A stretch of 64,000 nucleotides of DNA, taken from the NCBI GenBank assembly GCA_903861445.1, contig CAIOUK010000215.1:1-64000 (forward strand). Reading direction: 5' to 3'. The position numbers and the translations under genes are program-made. Under the pieces are notes generated by a model. That model ran no database searches and was not told the DNA's origin. It was given only the letters and a program-made list of their open reading frames with translations. Position 1 is the first letter of the stretch; each line of letters opens with the position of its first letter. This document shows positions 16,866 to 25,898 of this stretch, piece after piece. The stretch is from an uncultured Verrucomicrobia subdivision 3 bacterium (GTDB lineage Bacteria; Verrucomicrobiota; Verrucomicrobiia; Limisphaerales; UBA11358).

Positions 16866-17200
16866 GCTTAAAAAGCGCCTATATTTGATAAAACCGAAAT
16901 ACCGCCGCGCAATCCTTGCTCAATTTGCCAATGTTGACCGCGCACTATTTGCGCACACATGTGGCTGGGTCTGATGTTCTCTGGAATGGTAAAATGCAGC
17001 ACCCGGCCAGCCAAAAAAGAGGGCTTTCGGTTTGTTATGCTGGTGGAACTCAATCAGACCATCAACACTTGGGGAGAAGAGCATATCATGCGCGTGGACA
17101 CCCAATTAAAACCCTGCCTCGCACAACAGGGTAGCTTGCCGACAAGACGAACAAGAATTGACGAAGGAAAAACAAGATTCGTCTGGCATAAAGCCGCCGG
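16866..17200. other. intergenic region between the secretion operon and the metal module
   Basis: This stretch lies between the minus-strand secretion operon and the plus-strand metal genes, so promoters for both directions are expected. Short open frames exist but have no recognisable protein character. Enhancer sites for the sigma-54 activator would be expected here, but I could not define a repeated motif. Confidence 0.4.
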
Positions 17201-17548
17201 ATGGACGATAAGTTTATTGTGAAAGTAGTGCTGGCCATCCTTTGCAGTTTCGTCCTCTTGTGGGGACAGGCACTGGCTTTGTCCGCGCCTACTGCCAGTA
17301 TCAGCATGACAAAACATGACTGCGGCTGTGGCGGCAAGATGAGCTGCTGTCAGGCCGCTTCTGCTGCGCAACCGACCGCCGCCACGGTGCCCGCCAGTTC
17401 GCAACATCAAATGGTCGCTCCGTTGCCGGTGCTTTTGGCTTGGATTTTGGGTGCCACCCCAACCGCACAAATTTCTCCCACCGTTCCCGCTTCCTTGTCC
17501 GCCGCCAGCGCGCCAATCTTCGCGCGCCACTGCGTTTGGCTCATCTGA
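17201..17548 (+). CDS. small exported Cys/His/Met-containing peptide
   Basis: 115 residues from the ATG at 17201; a GTG at 17219 is an alternative. The N-terminal hydrophobic segment VVLAILCSFVLLWGQALAL is a signal peptide or anchor. A compact metal-ligand cluster follows (MTKHDCGCGGKMSCCQ), with five Cys, one His and two Met in 16 residues. A second hydrophobic stretch (PVLLAWILGA) lies further in. Directly downstream is a Cus-type efflux module, so a role as a periplasmic Cu/Ag binder is reasonable by context. No family is recognised and the function is inference. Confidence 0.6.
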   Translation: MDDKFIVKVVLAILCSFVLLWGQALALSAPTASISMTKHDCGCGGKMSCCQAASAAQPTAATVPASSQHQMVAPLPVLLAWILGATPTAQISPTVPASLSAASAPIFARHCVWLI

Positions 17549-17709
17549 TTTTTCTCCGCTGAAGCCTGTGGTGTGCCTTGCGCCGATGCGCTAGGTGTGA
17601 TTTCAATTTCACCGCCACTTCAGCTCCCAAAAACTTCCGTTGTCCTGCGCGCCGTGAGGTTTCACGTCCGCGCCTGTCCGAAAGAAAAAATTCAATCGCA
17701 AGAAATTTT

Positions 17710-18573
17710 ATGAAGCTAAAAATTGTTTTGATCCTGCTGCTGTCGGCCGGCGGCGGATTCTGGTTTTATCAAAACCGCCCCACCAGTTCAGCCGCGTCAA
17801 CGAATCAAAAAACGGAACGCAAAATCCTTTTTTACCAAAGCTCCATGCACCCGTGGATCAAATCGGATAAGCCGGGCAAGTGCCCGATTTGCGGCATGAA
17901 TCTCGTGCCGATGTATGAAGGCGATGCGATGGCGACGGGCGATACCAACCTCGTCGCGCTGAATGCCGACAGCGTCAGCGTCATCCATGTGCAGACAGAA
18001 ACCGTCCAGCGTCGCGCGGTTACGCACACCATCCACGTCATCGGGCGCATCCAGAAAAATTCCGCAACGGCGGCGTGGTTCGTGTTCGACATCTACGAGC
18101 GTGATCTGCCGTGGATCCGCACCGGCCAGAAGCTCGACGTGACGCTGCCCGCCGTGCCGGATCGGGTTTATCACGCGCAAATCCGTCAATACAGCACCGA
18201 GGCATTCGCCGACCGCAATCTGGACGACATGAGCGACAGCACAAAAATCCGTGCGGAGATTTTGAATTCGCCCGTCGTGGTTCCCGGTTTTGAGGACAAG
18301 GCGTATTTCAATAACCTCCACGCCGAATCGCACATCGTCGCGGCCACGCCGGAGGTTTTGGCCGTGCCGCGCAGTGCGGTCATTTCGCGTGGCACCGGCC
18401 CGCTGATTTATTTGGAAAAAAGCCCGGGTTATTACACGCCGAAAGCAATCAGGCTTGGCCGCGTTGGCGACGAATACGCCGAAGTGCTAGCCGGTCTCGA
18501 TAATGGCGATCAGGTGGTCATCAACGGAAATTTATTGATTGATGCCGAGGCGCAACTCACTAACGGAAAATAA
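17710..18573 (+). CDS. cusB: CusB-like RND periplasmic adaptor lacking lipoyl and hairpin domains
   Basis: 287 residues from the ATG at 17710. An N-terminal membrane anchor is followed by the heavy-metal-binding module typical of CusB relatives (YQSSMHPW, GKCPICGMNLVPMYEG). The beta-barrel domain (AAWFVFDIYERDLPWIRTGQK) and membrane-proximal domain (LAVPRSAVI, VLAGLDNGDQVVINGNLLIDAE) follow. In CusB of about 400 residues, the lipoyl domain and alpha-hairpin sit between GRI(Q)- and the barrel. Here GRIQKNSA runs straight into the barrel, so about 100 residues are missing in frame. The neighbouring pump gene starts 4 bp later. Confidence 0.85.
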   Translation: MKLKIVLILLLSAGGGFWFYQNRPTSSAASTNQKTERKILFYQSSMHPWIKSDKPGKCPICGMNLVPMYEGDAMATGDTNLVALNADSVSVIHVQTETVQRRAVTHTIHVIGRIQKNSATAAWFVFDIYERDLPWIRTGQKLDVTLPAVPDRVYHAQIRQYSTEAFADRNLDDMSDSTKIRAEILNSPVVVPGFEDKAYFNNLHAESHIVAATPEVLAVPRSAVISRGTGPLIYLEKSPGYYTPKAIRLGRVGDEYAEVLAGLDNGDQVVINGNLLIDAEAQLTNGK

Positions 18574-18577
18574 TTTT

Positions 18578-21500
18578 ATGATCAACCGCATCATCAAATG
18601 GTCGTTGCGTAACCGCTTCCTTGTCCTCTGCGGCGTGGCGTTGCTTGTTGGTCTTGGCGTGCGCGCGGTTTATCAAACGCCGGTGGACGCGATTCCTGAC
18701 TTGAGCGAAAACCAGGTCGTCGTCTTCGCTGACTGGCCGGGTCGCAGCCCGCAGGAAGTCGAAGACCAAGTCACCTATCCGCTATCGGTGAATTTGCAGG
18801 GACTTGCCGGCGTGAAAACTGTCCGCGCCAATTCCATGTTTGGCTTCGCGCTCGTCACGATTATTTTTGACGACAAAATTGACAATTATTTCGCGCGCTC
18901 GCGCGTGCTGGAACGGCTGAATTATCTAGGCAGCCAGCTTCCCGCCGGCGTCACGCCGCAACTTGGCCCGGACGCGACCGGCCTCGGCTGGGTCTATCAA
19001 TACTACCTCGACGTTGACCCGAAAAAATCTCCGCACGGCGGCTACGACCTCGGCCAGTTGCGCGCCACGCAGGATTGGTTTGTGCGCTATCAGTTAAATT
19101 CCGTTCATGGTGTCGCCGAAATCGCGAGCATCGGCGGCTTCGTGCGGCAATATCAGATTGAAGTTTCCTCGCTGAAAATGCGTGACCGCAACGTGTCGCT
19201 GCAAACCGTCATGGACGCGGTGAAGCAAAGTAATTTGAACGTCGGTGGCAAAGTGATTGAAGAAAATGGAATGGAATTTGTCGTGCGCGGCATCGGCCTC
19301 GTGCAGTCGGCAAACGATTTAGAAAACATCGTGCTCCAGCAAAACAGCGGTTTGCCTGTGTATCTAAAGGACATTGCGAATGTGCAAATCGGCGGCGATT
19401 TCCGGCGCGGCGCGCTGGACATTGACGGCCACGAAGCCGTCGGCGGAATCGTCGTTATGCGCACCGGCGAAAACGCCATGCAGGTCATTCGCGATGTGAA
19501 GGCCAAGATCGCGCAGATTTCGCCGAGCCTGCCGCCGGGTGTCAGCATCAAATCTTTTTACGACCGGAGCGAATTGATTTCACGCACGCTCGACACGCTC
19601 AAGCACGCGCTGACGGAGGAAATCATTTTGGTCACGGCGGTCATCATTATTTTTCTGTTCCACTTTCGCAGCATCCTCATCGTTGCGCTGCCGCTGCCAC
19701 TTTCAATTTTGTTCTCGTTCATTTTGATGAACCAGTTCGGTATCACGTCGAACATCATGTCGCTCGCCGGCCTCGCCATCGCCATCGGCGTGCTGGTGGA
19801 CGCGGGCATCGTGATGGCCGAAAACGCGATCCGCCACTGCGAAATCGCGGAACGGAAGAAGGGCGCGCGGCTGAACCGGGCGGAATCGCTGCAAGTCACG
19901 CTGGAGGCCGCGCAACAGGTCGGCCGGCCGATTTTCTTTGCGATGGTCATCATCATTCTCGCGTTCGTGCCGGTGTTCGCGCTGAGTGGGCAGGAGGGAA
20001 AATTGTTCCACCCGCTCGCGTTCACCAAAACCTTCGCGATGCTCGGCTCGACGATCCTCGCCATCACGCTGGTGCCGGCGCTGTGCGCGACGTTCATCCG
20101 CGGGCCGTTTCATTCCGAAGATTCCAATCCGCTGATGCGGCTGCTGCTGGCGATTTACAATCCCATTTTGGATTTGGCGCTGCGTTTCAGAAAGACTGTT
20201 CTCAGCTTGGCCTTCATTTGTCTGGTTGTGGCGTTGGCGCTCGCGTTTGGCGTGCCTAAACCTATTGTCGAAAAAATTTCCAGCTTCAACCCGCAGCTCG
20301 CCGCCAAACTGCCGCGCGGCATGGGCAGCGAATTTATGCCGACGCTGAATGAAGGCAGTTTGCTGTTCATGCCGGTGCTGCTGCCGAGCACGTCGCTGAC
20401 GGAAGTAAAACGCATTCTGGCGTGGCAGGACGCGGTCATCAAACAGACGCCGGAAGTGGAATCCGTCGGCGGCAAACTCGGCCGCTCGGAAACCGCGACC
20501 GATCCCGCGCCGGTGGAGATGATCGAAACCACCATCATGCTCAAGCCGGAGGCGCAGTGGCGGCCGGGTATGACGAAGGAAAAACTGATCACCGAATTGG
20601 AGGAAAAATTGTCGAAACTGCCGGGCTACATCCCGGGATTCTTGCAGCCGATTGAAAACCGCATTTTGATGATCAGCACCGGCATCCGCGCGCAGGTCGG
20701 GATAAAAATTCTCGGCGACAATCTGGACGCGCTGCAAAAGAAGGCGTTCGAGGTCGAGCGCGTGGTGCGCACGATTCCCGGCGCGGTCGGCGTGGCCGCG
20801 TCGCGCACGCAGGGCAAGCCGTATCTCGACATTGAAGCTGACCGCGTGGCGATGGCGCATCACGGTCTGCGCGCGCAGGATATTTTGGACGTGGTGGAAG
20901 CCGGAATCGGCGGCAAAAATGTTTCGATGGCGATTTTCGGACGCGAAAGAATTCCGATTCAAGTGCGCCTTGAGCGCGGCGACCGCGACGACATTGAGCG
21001 GCTTGGCGATATTTCGGTTCCCGTTGGCGATGGCAAATTTATTCTGCTCGGACAAGTTGCTAAAATCATGCGCGAGGCAGGGCCAAGTGAAATCGCCAGT
21101 GAAAACGGGCGTTTGCGCGTGTTCGTGCAGGCGAATGTCGAGGGACGCGACCTTGCGGGCTTTGTGCAGGAAACGCAGTCGCGCATCGCGAAAGAAGTTT
21201 CTTTGCCGCCGGGCATGACAATCGAATGGAGCGGCCAATACGAAAATCAAATCCGCGCGCAGAAGACGTTGCAGATCATCGTGCCGGCGGCGTTGTTCGT
21301 GATTTTCATTTTGCTCTACGTCGTTTATCACAGCGCAAAAGAGGCGGCGCACGTCATTCTCGCGGTGCCGTTCGCGCTCACCGGCGGCGTTTTTCTGCAA
21401 TGGTGGCTCGGCTACAATTTCAGCGTGGCGGTTTGGGTCGGCTACATTGCGCTTTTCGGCACAGCCATCCAGACCGGTGTCGTGATGGTCGTTTATCTCG

Positions 21501-21826
21501 ACGAGGCAGTGAAAAAGAAAATGGCCGAGCTCGGCGACAAATTTTCCCGAGCCGATTTGATTCAAGCGGTGAAGGACGGCGCACGGCTGCGGTTGCGCCC
21601 GAAAGTCATGACCGTCGCCACCATCGTTGCCGGCCTGCTGCCGATTTTATGGAGTAACCGCACCGGTGCGGAAGTGATGAAGCCGATTGCCGCGCCCGTC
21701 ATCGGCGGGATGTTGAGCAGCCTCGTCCACATCCTGATTGTGACGCCGGTGATTTTCTGCTGGCTTCGTGAACATGAAGTGAAAACCCAATGTCGTGTCA
21801 ATAGCACCGATATTGTAGCCGCATAA
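18578..21826 (+). CDS. cusA: CusA-like Cu(I)/Ag(I) RND efflux pump
   Basis: 1082 residues from the ATG at 18578, full length for a heavy-metal RND pump, with 12 predicted membrane helices and two large periplasmic loops. The proton-relay helix has DAGIVMAEN, with Asp408 and Glu415 (CusA D405/E412). The three methionines that bind Cu/Ag in CusA (M573, M623, M672) are matched by M598 (LLFMP), M648 (PAPVEMIE) and M698 (NRILMIS), with almost the same spacing. This points to monovalent Cu/Ag and away from Zn/Co/Cd. No CusC/TolC gene is adjacent, so the outer-membrane partner must be encoded elsewhere. Confidence 0.95.
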   Translation: MINRIIKWSLRNRFLVLCGVALLVGLGVRAVYQTPVDAIPDLSENQVVVFADWPGRSPQEVEDQVTYPLSVNLQGLAGVKTVRANSMFGFALVTIIFDDKIDNYFARSRVLERLNYLGSQLPAGVTPQLGPDATGLGWVYQYYLDVDPKKSPHGGYDLGQLRATQDWFVRYQLNSVHGVAEIASIGGFVRQYQIEVSSLKMRDRNVSLQTVMDAVKQSNLNVGGKVIEENGMEFVVRGIGLVQSANDLENIVLQQNSGLPVYLKDIANVQIGGDFRRGALDIDGHEAVGGIVVMRTGENAMQVIRDVKAKIAQISPSLPPGVSIKSFYDRSELISRTLDTLKHALTEEIILVTAVIIIFLFHFRSILIVALPLPLSILFSFILMNQFGITSNIMSLAGLAIAIGVLVDAGIVMAENAIRHCEIAERKKGARLNRAESLQVTLEAAQQVGRPIFFAMVIIILAFVPVFALSGQEGKLFHPLAFTKTFAMLGSTILAITLVPALCATFIRGPFHSEDSNPLMRLLLAIYNPILDLALRFRKTVLSLAFICLVVALALAFGVPKPIVEKISSFNPQLAAKLPRGMGSEFMPTLNEGSLLFMPVLLPSTSLTEVKRILAWQDAVIKQTPEVESVGGKLGRSETATDPAPVEMIETTIMLKPEAQWRPGMTKEKLITELEEKLSKLPGYIPGFLQPIENRILMISTGIRAQVGIKILGDNLDALQKKAFEVERVVRTIPGAVGVAASRTQGKPYLDIEADRVAMAHHGLRAQDILDVVEAGIGGKNVSMAIFGRERIPIQVRLERGDRDDIERLGDISVPVGDGKFILLGQVAKIMREAGPSEIASENGRLRVFVQANVEGRDLAGFVQETQSRIAKEVSLPPGMTIEWSGQYENQIRAQKTLQIIVPAALFVIFILLYVVYHSAKEAAHVILAVPFALTGGVFLQWWLGYNFSVAVWVGYIALFGTAIQTGVVMVVYLDEAVKKKMAELGDKFSRADLIQAVKDGARLRLRPKVMTVATIVAGLLPILWSNRTGAEVMKPIAAPVIGGMLSSLVHILIVTPVIFCWLREHEVKTQCRVNSTDIVAA

Positions 21827-22283
21827 AAATGACTGAAAATATGAAGTTGGTTGAAAATCAAAAAACACAATTGCTCAATGGGACAAAAAATAAGTAAGCC
21901 CAAAATTCTCCCGCTCATATTTAGCAGGCCAGAGGTTTAGGCAGATTCTCTTGCGTGGCTAACCCCCATTCAGGAACATCGGATGATTGTGAAAGCGGCA
22001 AATTAAGGGGTGCCGCCCGACGGATTGCTGGCGCGTTGAATTTGCCGGTGCGGGTTGTCAAAGCCTTCTTGAACTTGTTGGTGGACATCCACAAGGTGGC
22101 CAACTTTTTGCAGGCCAGCGATCGGGATATCCATGTGGAATTTGAGAAAATTGGCGACAGGAAGCCTTGTCACCCGACAATTTTTCACCAGTGCACGGGA
22201 TTGTCGGTCAGGCTCGCCAATATATTTATCTCAAAATAAATTGAACCTACCAGTCAGGCATGGCACTTTTTACCTAAATCATC
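21827..22283. other. 457-bp intergenic region without a supported gene
   Basis: Open frames on both strands (for example about 94 codons on the plus strand at 21955-22239) have no recognisable motif, signal peptide or ribosome-binding site. The region separates the metal module from the glycan-cluster regulator and probably carries the latter's promoter. A TGGCACT near 22260 lacks a matching -12 element, so I do not call it a sigma-54 site. Confidence 0.35.
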
Positions 22284-22817
22284 ATGAAGCAAAATTCCAT
22301 GCCTGCGGGAACCGCTCCGGGCCGGAACCATTTTCCACCTTTGAATCCGGTGGAGCGGGAGACGATTCAACTTTTTGTCCAATTGGCCAGAGTCTTGGGA
22401 CAAAGACCTTCCTTTGCGGAAATTTATGGGCTGCTTTTTGTTTCCCCGCGGCCTTTGCCACAGGATGATTTCATCAAACGGTTGAACTTGAGCAAGGGTT
22501 CGGCCAGTCAGGGCATCAGCTATCTGTTGGAATTGGGTGCGGTGCGGACGGTGGCGGTGGACGACCGGCGGGTGCATTACGAGGCGGTGGCGGAACTGCG
22601 CAATCTCGCCAGCCGGTTCCTGCGCCAGCAAGTGCTGGCCAATTTTGAGGACAGTGGCGCGCGTCTGGATCGAATCGCCGCCGAGGCCAAAAAACTTTCC
22701 GCTTCGGAGGCCGAATTTGCGCTAAATCGCGTAAAAATGCTCAAGAGCTGGTCTAAAAATACCCGTCGCATATTGCCAGTATTGCTGGCCTTGCTCGGCA
22801 GTCGAAACGGAAAATAA
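22284..22817 (+). CDS. GbsR/MarR-type transcriptional regulator
   Basis: 177 residues. The winged-helix core spans about 25-110: RPSFAEIYGLLFVSPRPLPQDDFIKRLNLSKGSASQGISYLLELGAV, in three adjoining parts, with the wing at DDRRVHYEAV. The C-terminus (about 115-175) is helical and probably dimerises. GbsR-like proteins repress operons for osmolyte or surface-polymer functions. This gene stands alone ahead of the glycan cluster in the same direction, so it is the best candidate for the cluster's local regulator. No effector can be read from the sequence. Confidence 0.8.
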   Translation: MKQNSMPAGTAPGRNHFPPLNPVERETIQLFVQLARVLGQRPSFAEIYGLLFVSPRPLPQDDFIKRLNLSKGSASQGISYLLELGAVRTVAVDDRRVHYEAVAELRNLASRFLRQQVLANFEDSGARLDRIAAEAKKLSASEAEFALNRVKMLKSWSKNTRRILPVLLALLGSRNGK

Positions 22818-22856
22818 GAGTCGGTGTTCCGACACAGACAATCTGACATACGCCAA

Positions 22857-22889
22857 GTGGTTTTGGAAAAAAATTTTCCAAACGACCAC
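22857..22889. promoter_or_regulatory. inverted repeat between the regulator and the glycan cluster
   Basis: The left arm GTGGTTTTGGAAAA and right arm TTTTCCAAACGACCAC pair imperfectly around a 3-nt loop. No U-tract follows the stem, so it is not a typical intrinsic terminator. Its place just downstream of a winged-helix regulator and 44 bp ahead of the first biosynthetic gene fits an operator. This is inference. Confidence 0.4.
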
Positions 22890-22932
22890 GGGCGGCAGCT
22901 TGGCTGAACCGGTATCCCGCTTTCACCCAACC

Positions 22933-24264
22933 ATGACCAACCCCGCTCCCATCGCCGTCGTCGGGCTGGGCTATGTCGGGCTGCCTTTGAGTTTGCAATT
23001 CGCCCGCTCCGGCGTGCGAGTGTTGGGCTTGGACATTGATCCCGCCAAGGTGGCCGACCTCAATGCCGGGTGCAGCTACATCAGCCACATTCCGGCGGCT
23101 GAAATTCAGGCGCAGCGCGCGGCGGAACAATTCGAGGCGAGCACGGATTTTTCCCGCGTGCGCGAAACGCAGGCGGTGCTGATCTGCGTGCCAACGCCGC
23201 TGACGAAAAAACGTGAACCCGATTTATCTCACGTCCTCAATACCGCGCGCGCCATCGCGCCGCATCTGCGGCGGGACAAATCGGAAATCGGAAATCGGAA
23301 ATCGGAAATTCCTTTGGTTGTGCTCGAATCCACCACCTATCCTGGCACGACCGAAGGCGAATTGCGCCGCGAACTGGAAACCGGCTCCGGGTTAGTAGCG
23401 GGCAAAGATTTTCATCTCGCTTATTCACCGGAACGCGAAGATCCCGGCCAGCCGGAACATCGGCTGGCGGACATTCCGAAAATTGTCGGCGGCCTCACGC
23501 CCGCCTGTCGCGAACGGGCCATAGCGCTTTATCAGCAAGCCATTCGCACGCTGGTGCCGGTTTCCTCGTGCCGCGCCGCCGAAGCCACCAAGCTGCTCGA
23601 AAATGTTTTTCGCAGCGTCAACATCGCCCTCGTCAACGAATTGAAGTCGGTTTACGGCGCGATGGACATTGATATTTGGGAGGTCATCGCCGCCGCGAAA
23701 ACCAAGCCGTTTGGCTTCATGCCGTTTTATCCGGGGCCGGGACTCGGCGGTCATTGTCTTCCCATTGATCCGTTTTATCTGGCTTGGAAAGCGCGTGAAT
23801 TTGGCCAGCCAACGCGCTTCATCGAACTTGCCGGTGAAATCAACACCGCCATGCCGCAGCAAGTTGTCGGTGTGGCAGTCGCCGCGCTGGCCGCGCAAAA
23901 AAAATCCGTGTCCGGCGCGCGCGTCCTGATTCTTGGTCTGGCTTACAAGGCCGATTTAGACGACGACCGCGAATCACCCGCCTACCGGCTGTTGGATTTG
24001 TTGAGCGAACGCGGCGCGACCGTGGCTTATCACGATCCGTATGTGTCGGTCATTCGCGCCACGCGCGAACATCCGCATCGGGCCGGTCAAGAATCAGTGG
24101 CGTGGACGCGCGAAAATATTTCCAGCTTTGACGCCGTGGTCGTTGTCACCGCGCATCAGGCGGTCAATTATCAGGAACTCGCCGACTGGTGTCCGTGTAT
24201 CGTGGACACGCGGAATGTCATGGCGAAAGTTCACACCCAACCTGGTCAAGTCTGGAAGGCATGA
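22933..24264 (+). CDS. UDP-sugar 6-dehydrogenase (WbpA/WecC type)
   Basis: 443 residues from the ATG at 22933. An NAD-binding Rossmann domain (VVGLGYVGLPLSLQF) is followed by the middle domain and a C-terminal UDP-binding domain (LGLAYKADLDDDRESPAYRLLDLL). The catalytic Cys is in GPGLGGHCLPIDPFYL. It oxidises a UDP-HexNAc (or UDP-hexose) twice to the uronic acid, supplying an acidic sugar to the glycan. UDP-GlcNAc is favoured over UDP-glucose by its WbpA-like form, but substrate cannot be fixed by eye. A short insert (KSEIGNRKSEI) encoded by heptamer repeats lies near residue 120. Confidence 0.9.
   Translation: MTNPAPIAVVGLGYVGLPLSLQFARSGVRVLGLDIDPAKVADLNAGCSYISHIPAAEIQAQRAAEQFEASTDFSRVRETQAVLICVPTPLTKKREPDLSHVLNTARAIAPHLRRDKSEIGNRKSEIPLVVLESTTYPGTTEGELRRELETGSGLVAGKDFHLAYSPEREDPGQPEHRLADIPKIVGGLTPACRERAIALYQQAIRTLVPVSSCRAAEATKLLENVFRSVNIALVNELKSVYGAMDIDIWEVIAAAKTKPFGFMPFYPGPGLGGHCLPIDPFYLAWKAREFGQPTRFIELAGEINTAMPQQVVGVAVAALAAQKKSVSGARVLILGLAYKADLDDDRESPAYRLLDLLSERGATVAYHDPYVSVIRATREHPHRAGQESVAWTRENISSFDAVVVVTAHQAVNYQELADWCPCIVDTRNVMAKVHTQPGQVWKA
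23278..23305. repeat. four tandem copies of heptamer AAATCGG in a coding region
   Basis: AAATCGG is repeated four times without error inside the dehydrogenase gene. It encodes the KSEIGNR-KSEI repeat, a 7-residue period because 21 nt equals three heptamers. Confidence 0.92.
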
Positions 24265-24349
24265 CTGGTGGAAAAAGTTGCTCGAATTATTCCTCTGTTC
24301 GCAGGCCAGCAAAGCCATTAGCATAATTTTTAAAGCCTCCATAATTGCC

Positions 24350-25780
<1,431 letters not shown>

Positions 25781-25805
25781 TCCTCGCAATAAGCTGAAAT
25801 TCTCA

Positions 25806-25840
25806 GACCTGAGACCGGAAACGCGACCACTGATTTCCGA
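25806..25840. repeat. degenerate heptamer run, intergenic
   Basis: GACCTGA, GACCGGA, AACGCGA, CCACTGA and TTTCCGA follow in 7-bp register between two genes. Weaker similar units continue to about 25875. Confidence 0.6.
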
Positions 25841-25898
25841 CATTAAAAACCTCGATTTTGCAGTTTAAGTATTTCAGATTTCATCCTGTTTTTTTTGA

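Noticed and set aside
16916..17134. 72-codon open frame upstream of the metal module
   Set aside because: No hydrophobic or conserved pattern, and two other frames in the same stretch are equally open.
19703..21565. 620-codon open frame on the minus strand inside the RND pump gene
   Set aside because: It is exactly opposite a full-length pump with all functional residues. Composition (His/Arg/Gln-rich) is that of an antisense shadow.
21955..22239. 94-codon open frame in the gap before the GbsR-like gene
   Set aside because: No recognisable motif, no ribosome-binding site, and a similarly plausible frame lies on the other strand.
22250..22283. TGGCACT near 22260 as a second sigma-54 promoter
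   Set aside because: The -12 element (TTGC) is missing at the required spacing.
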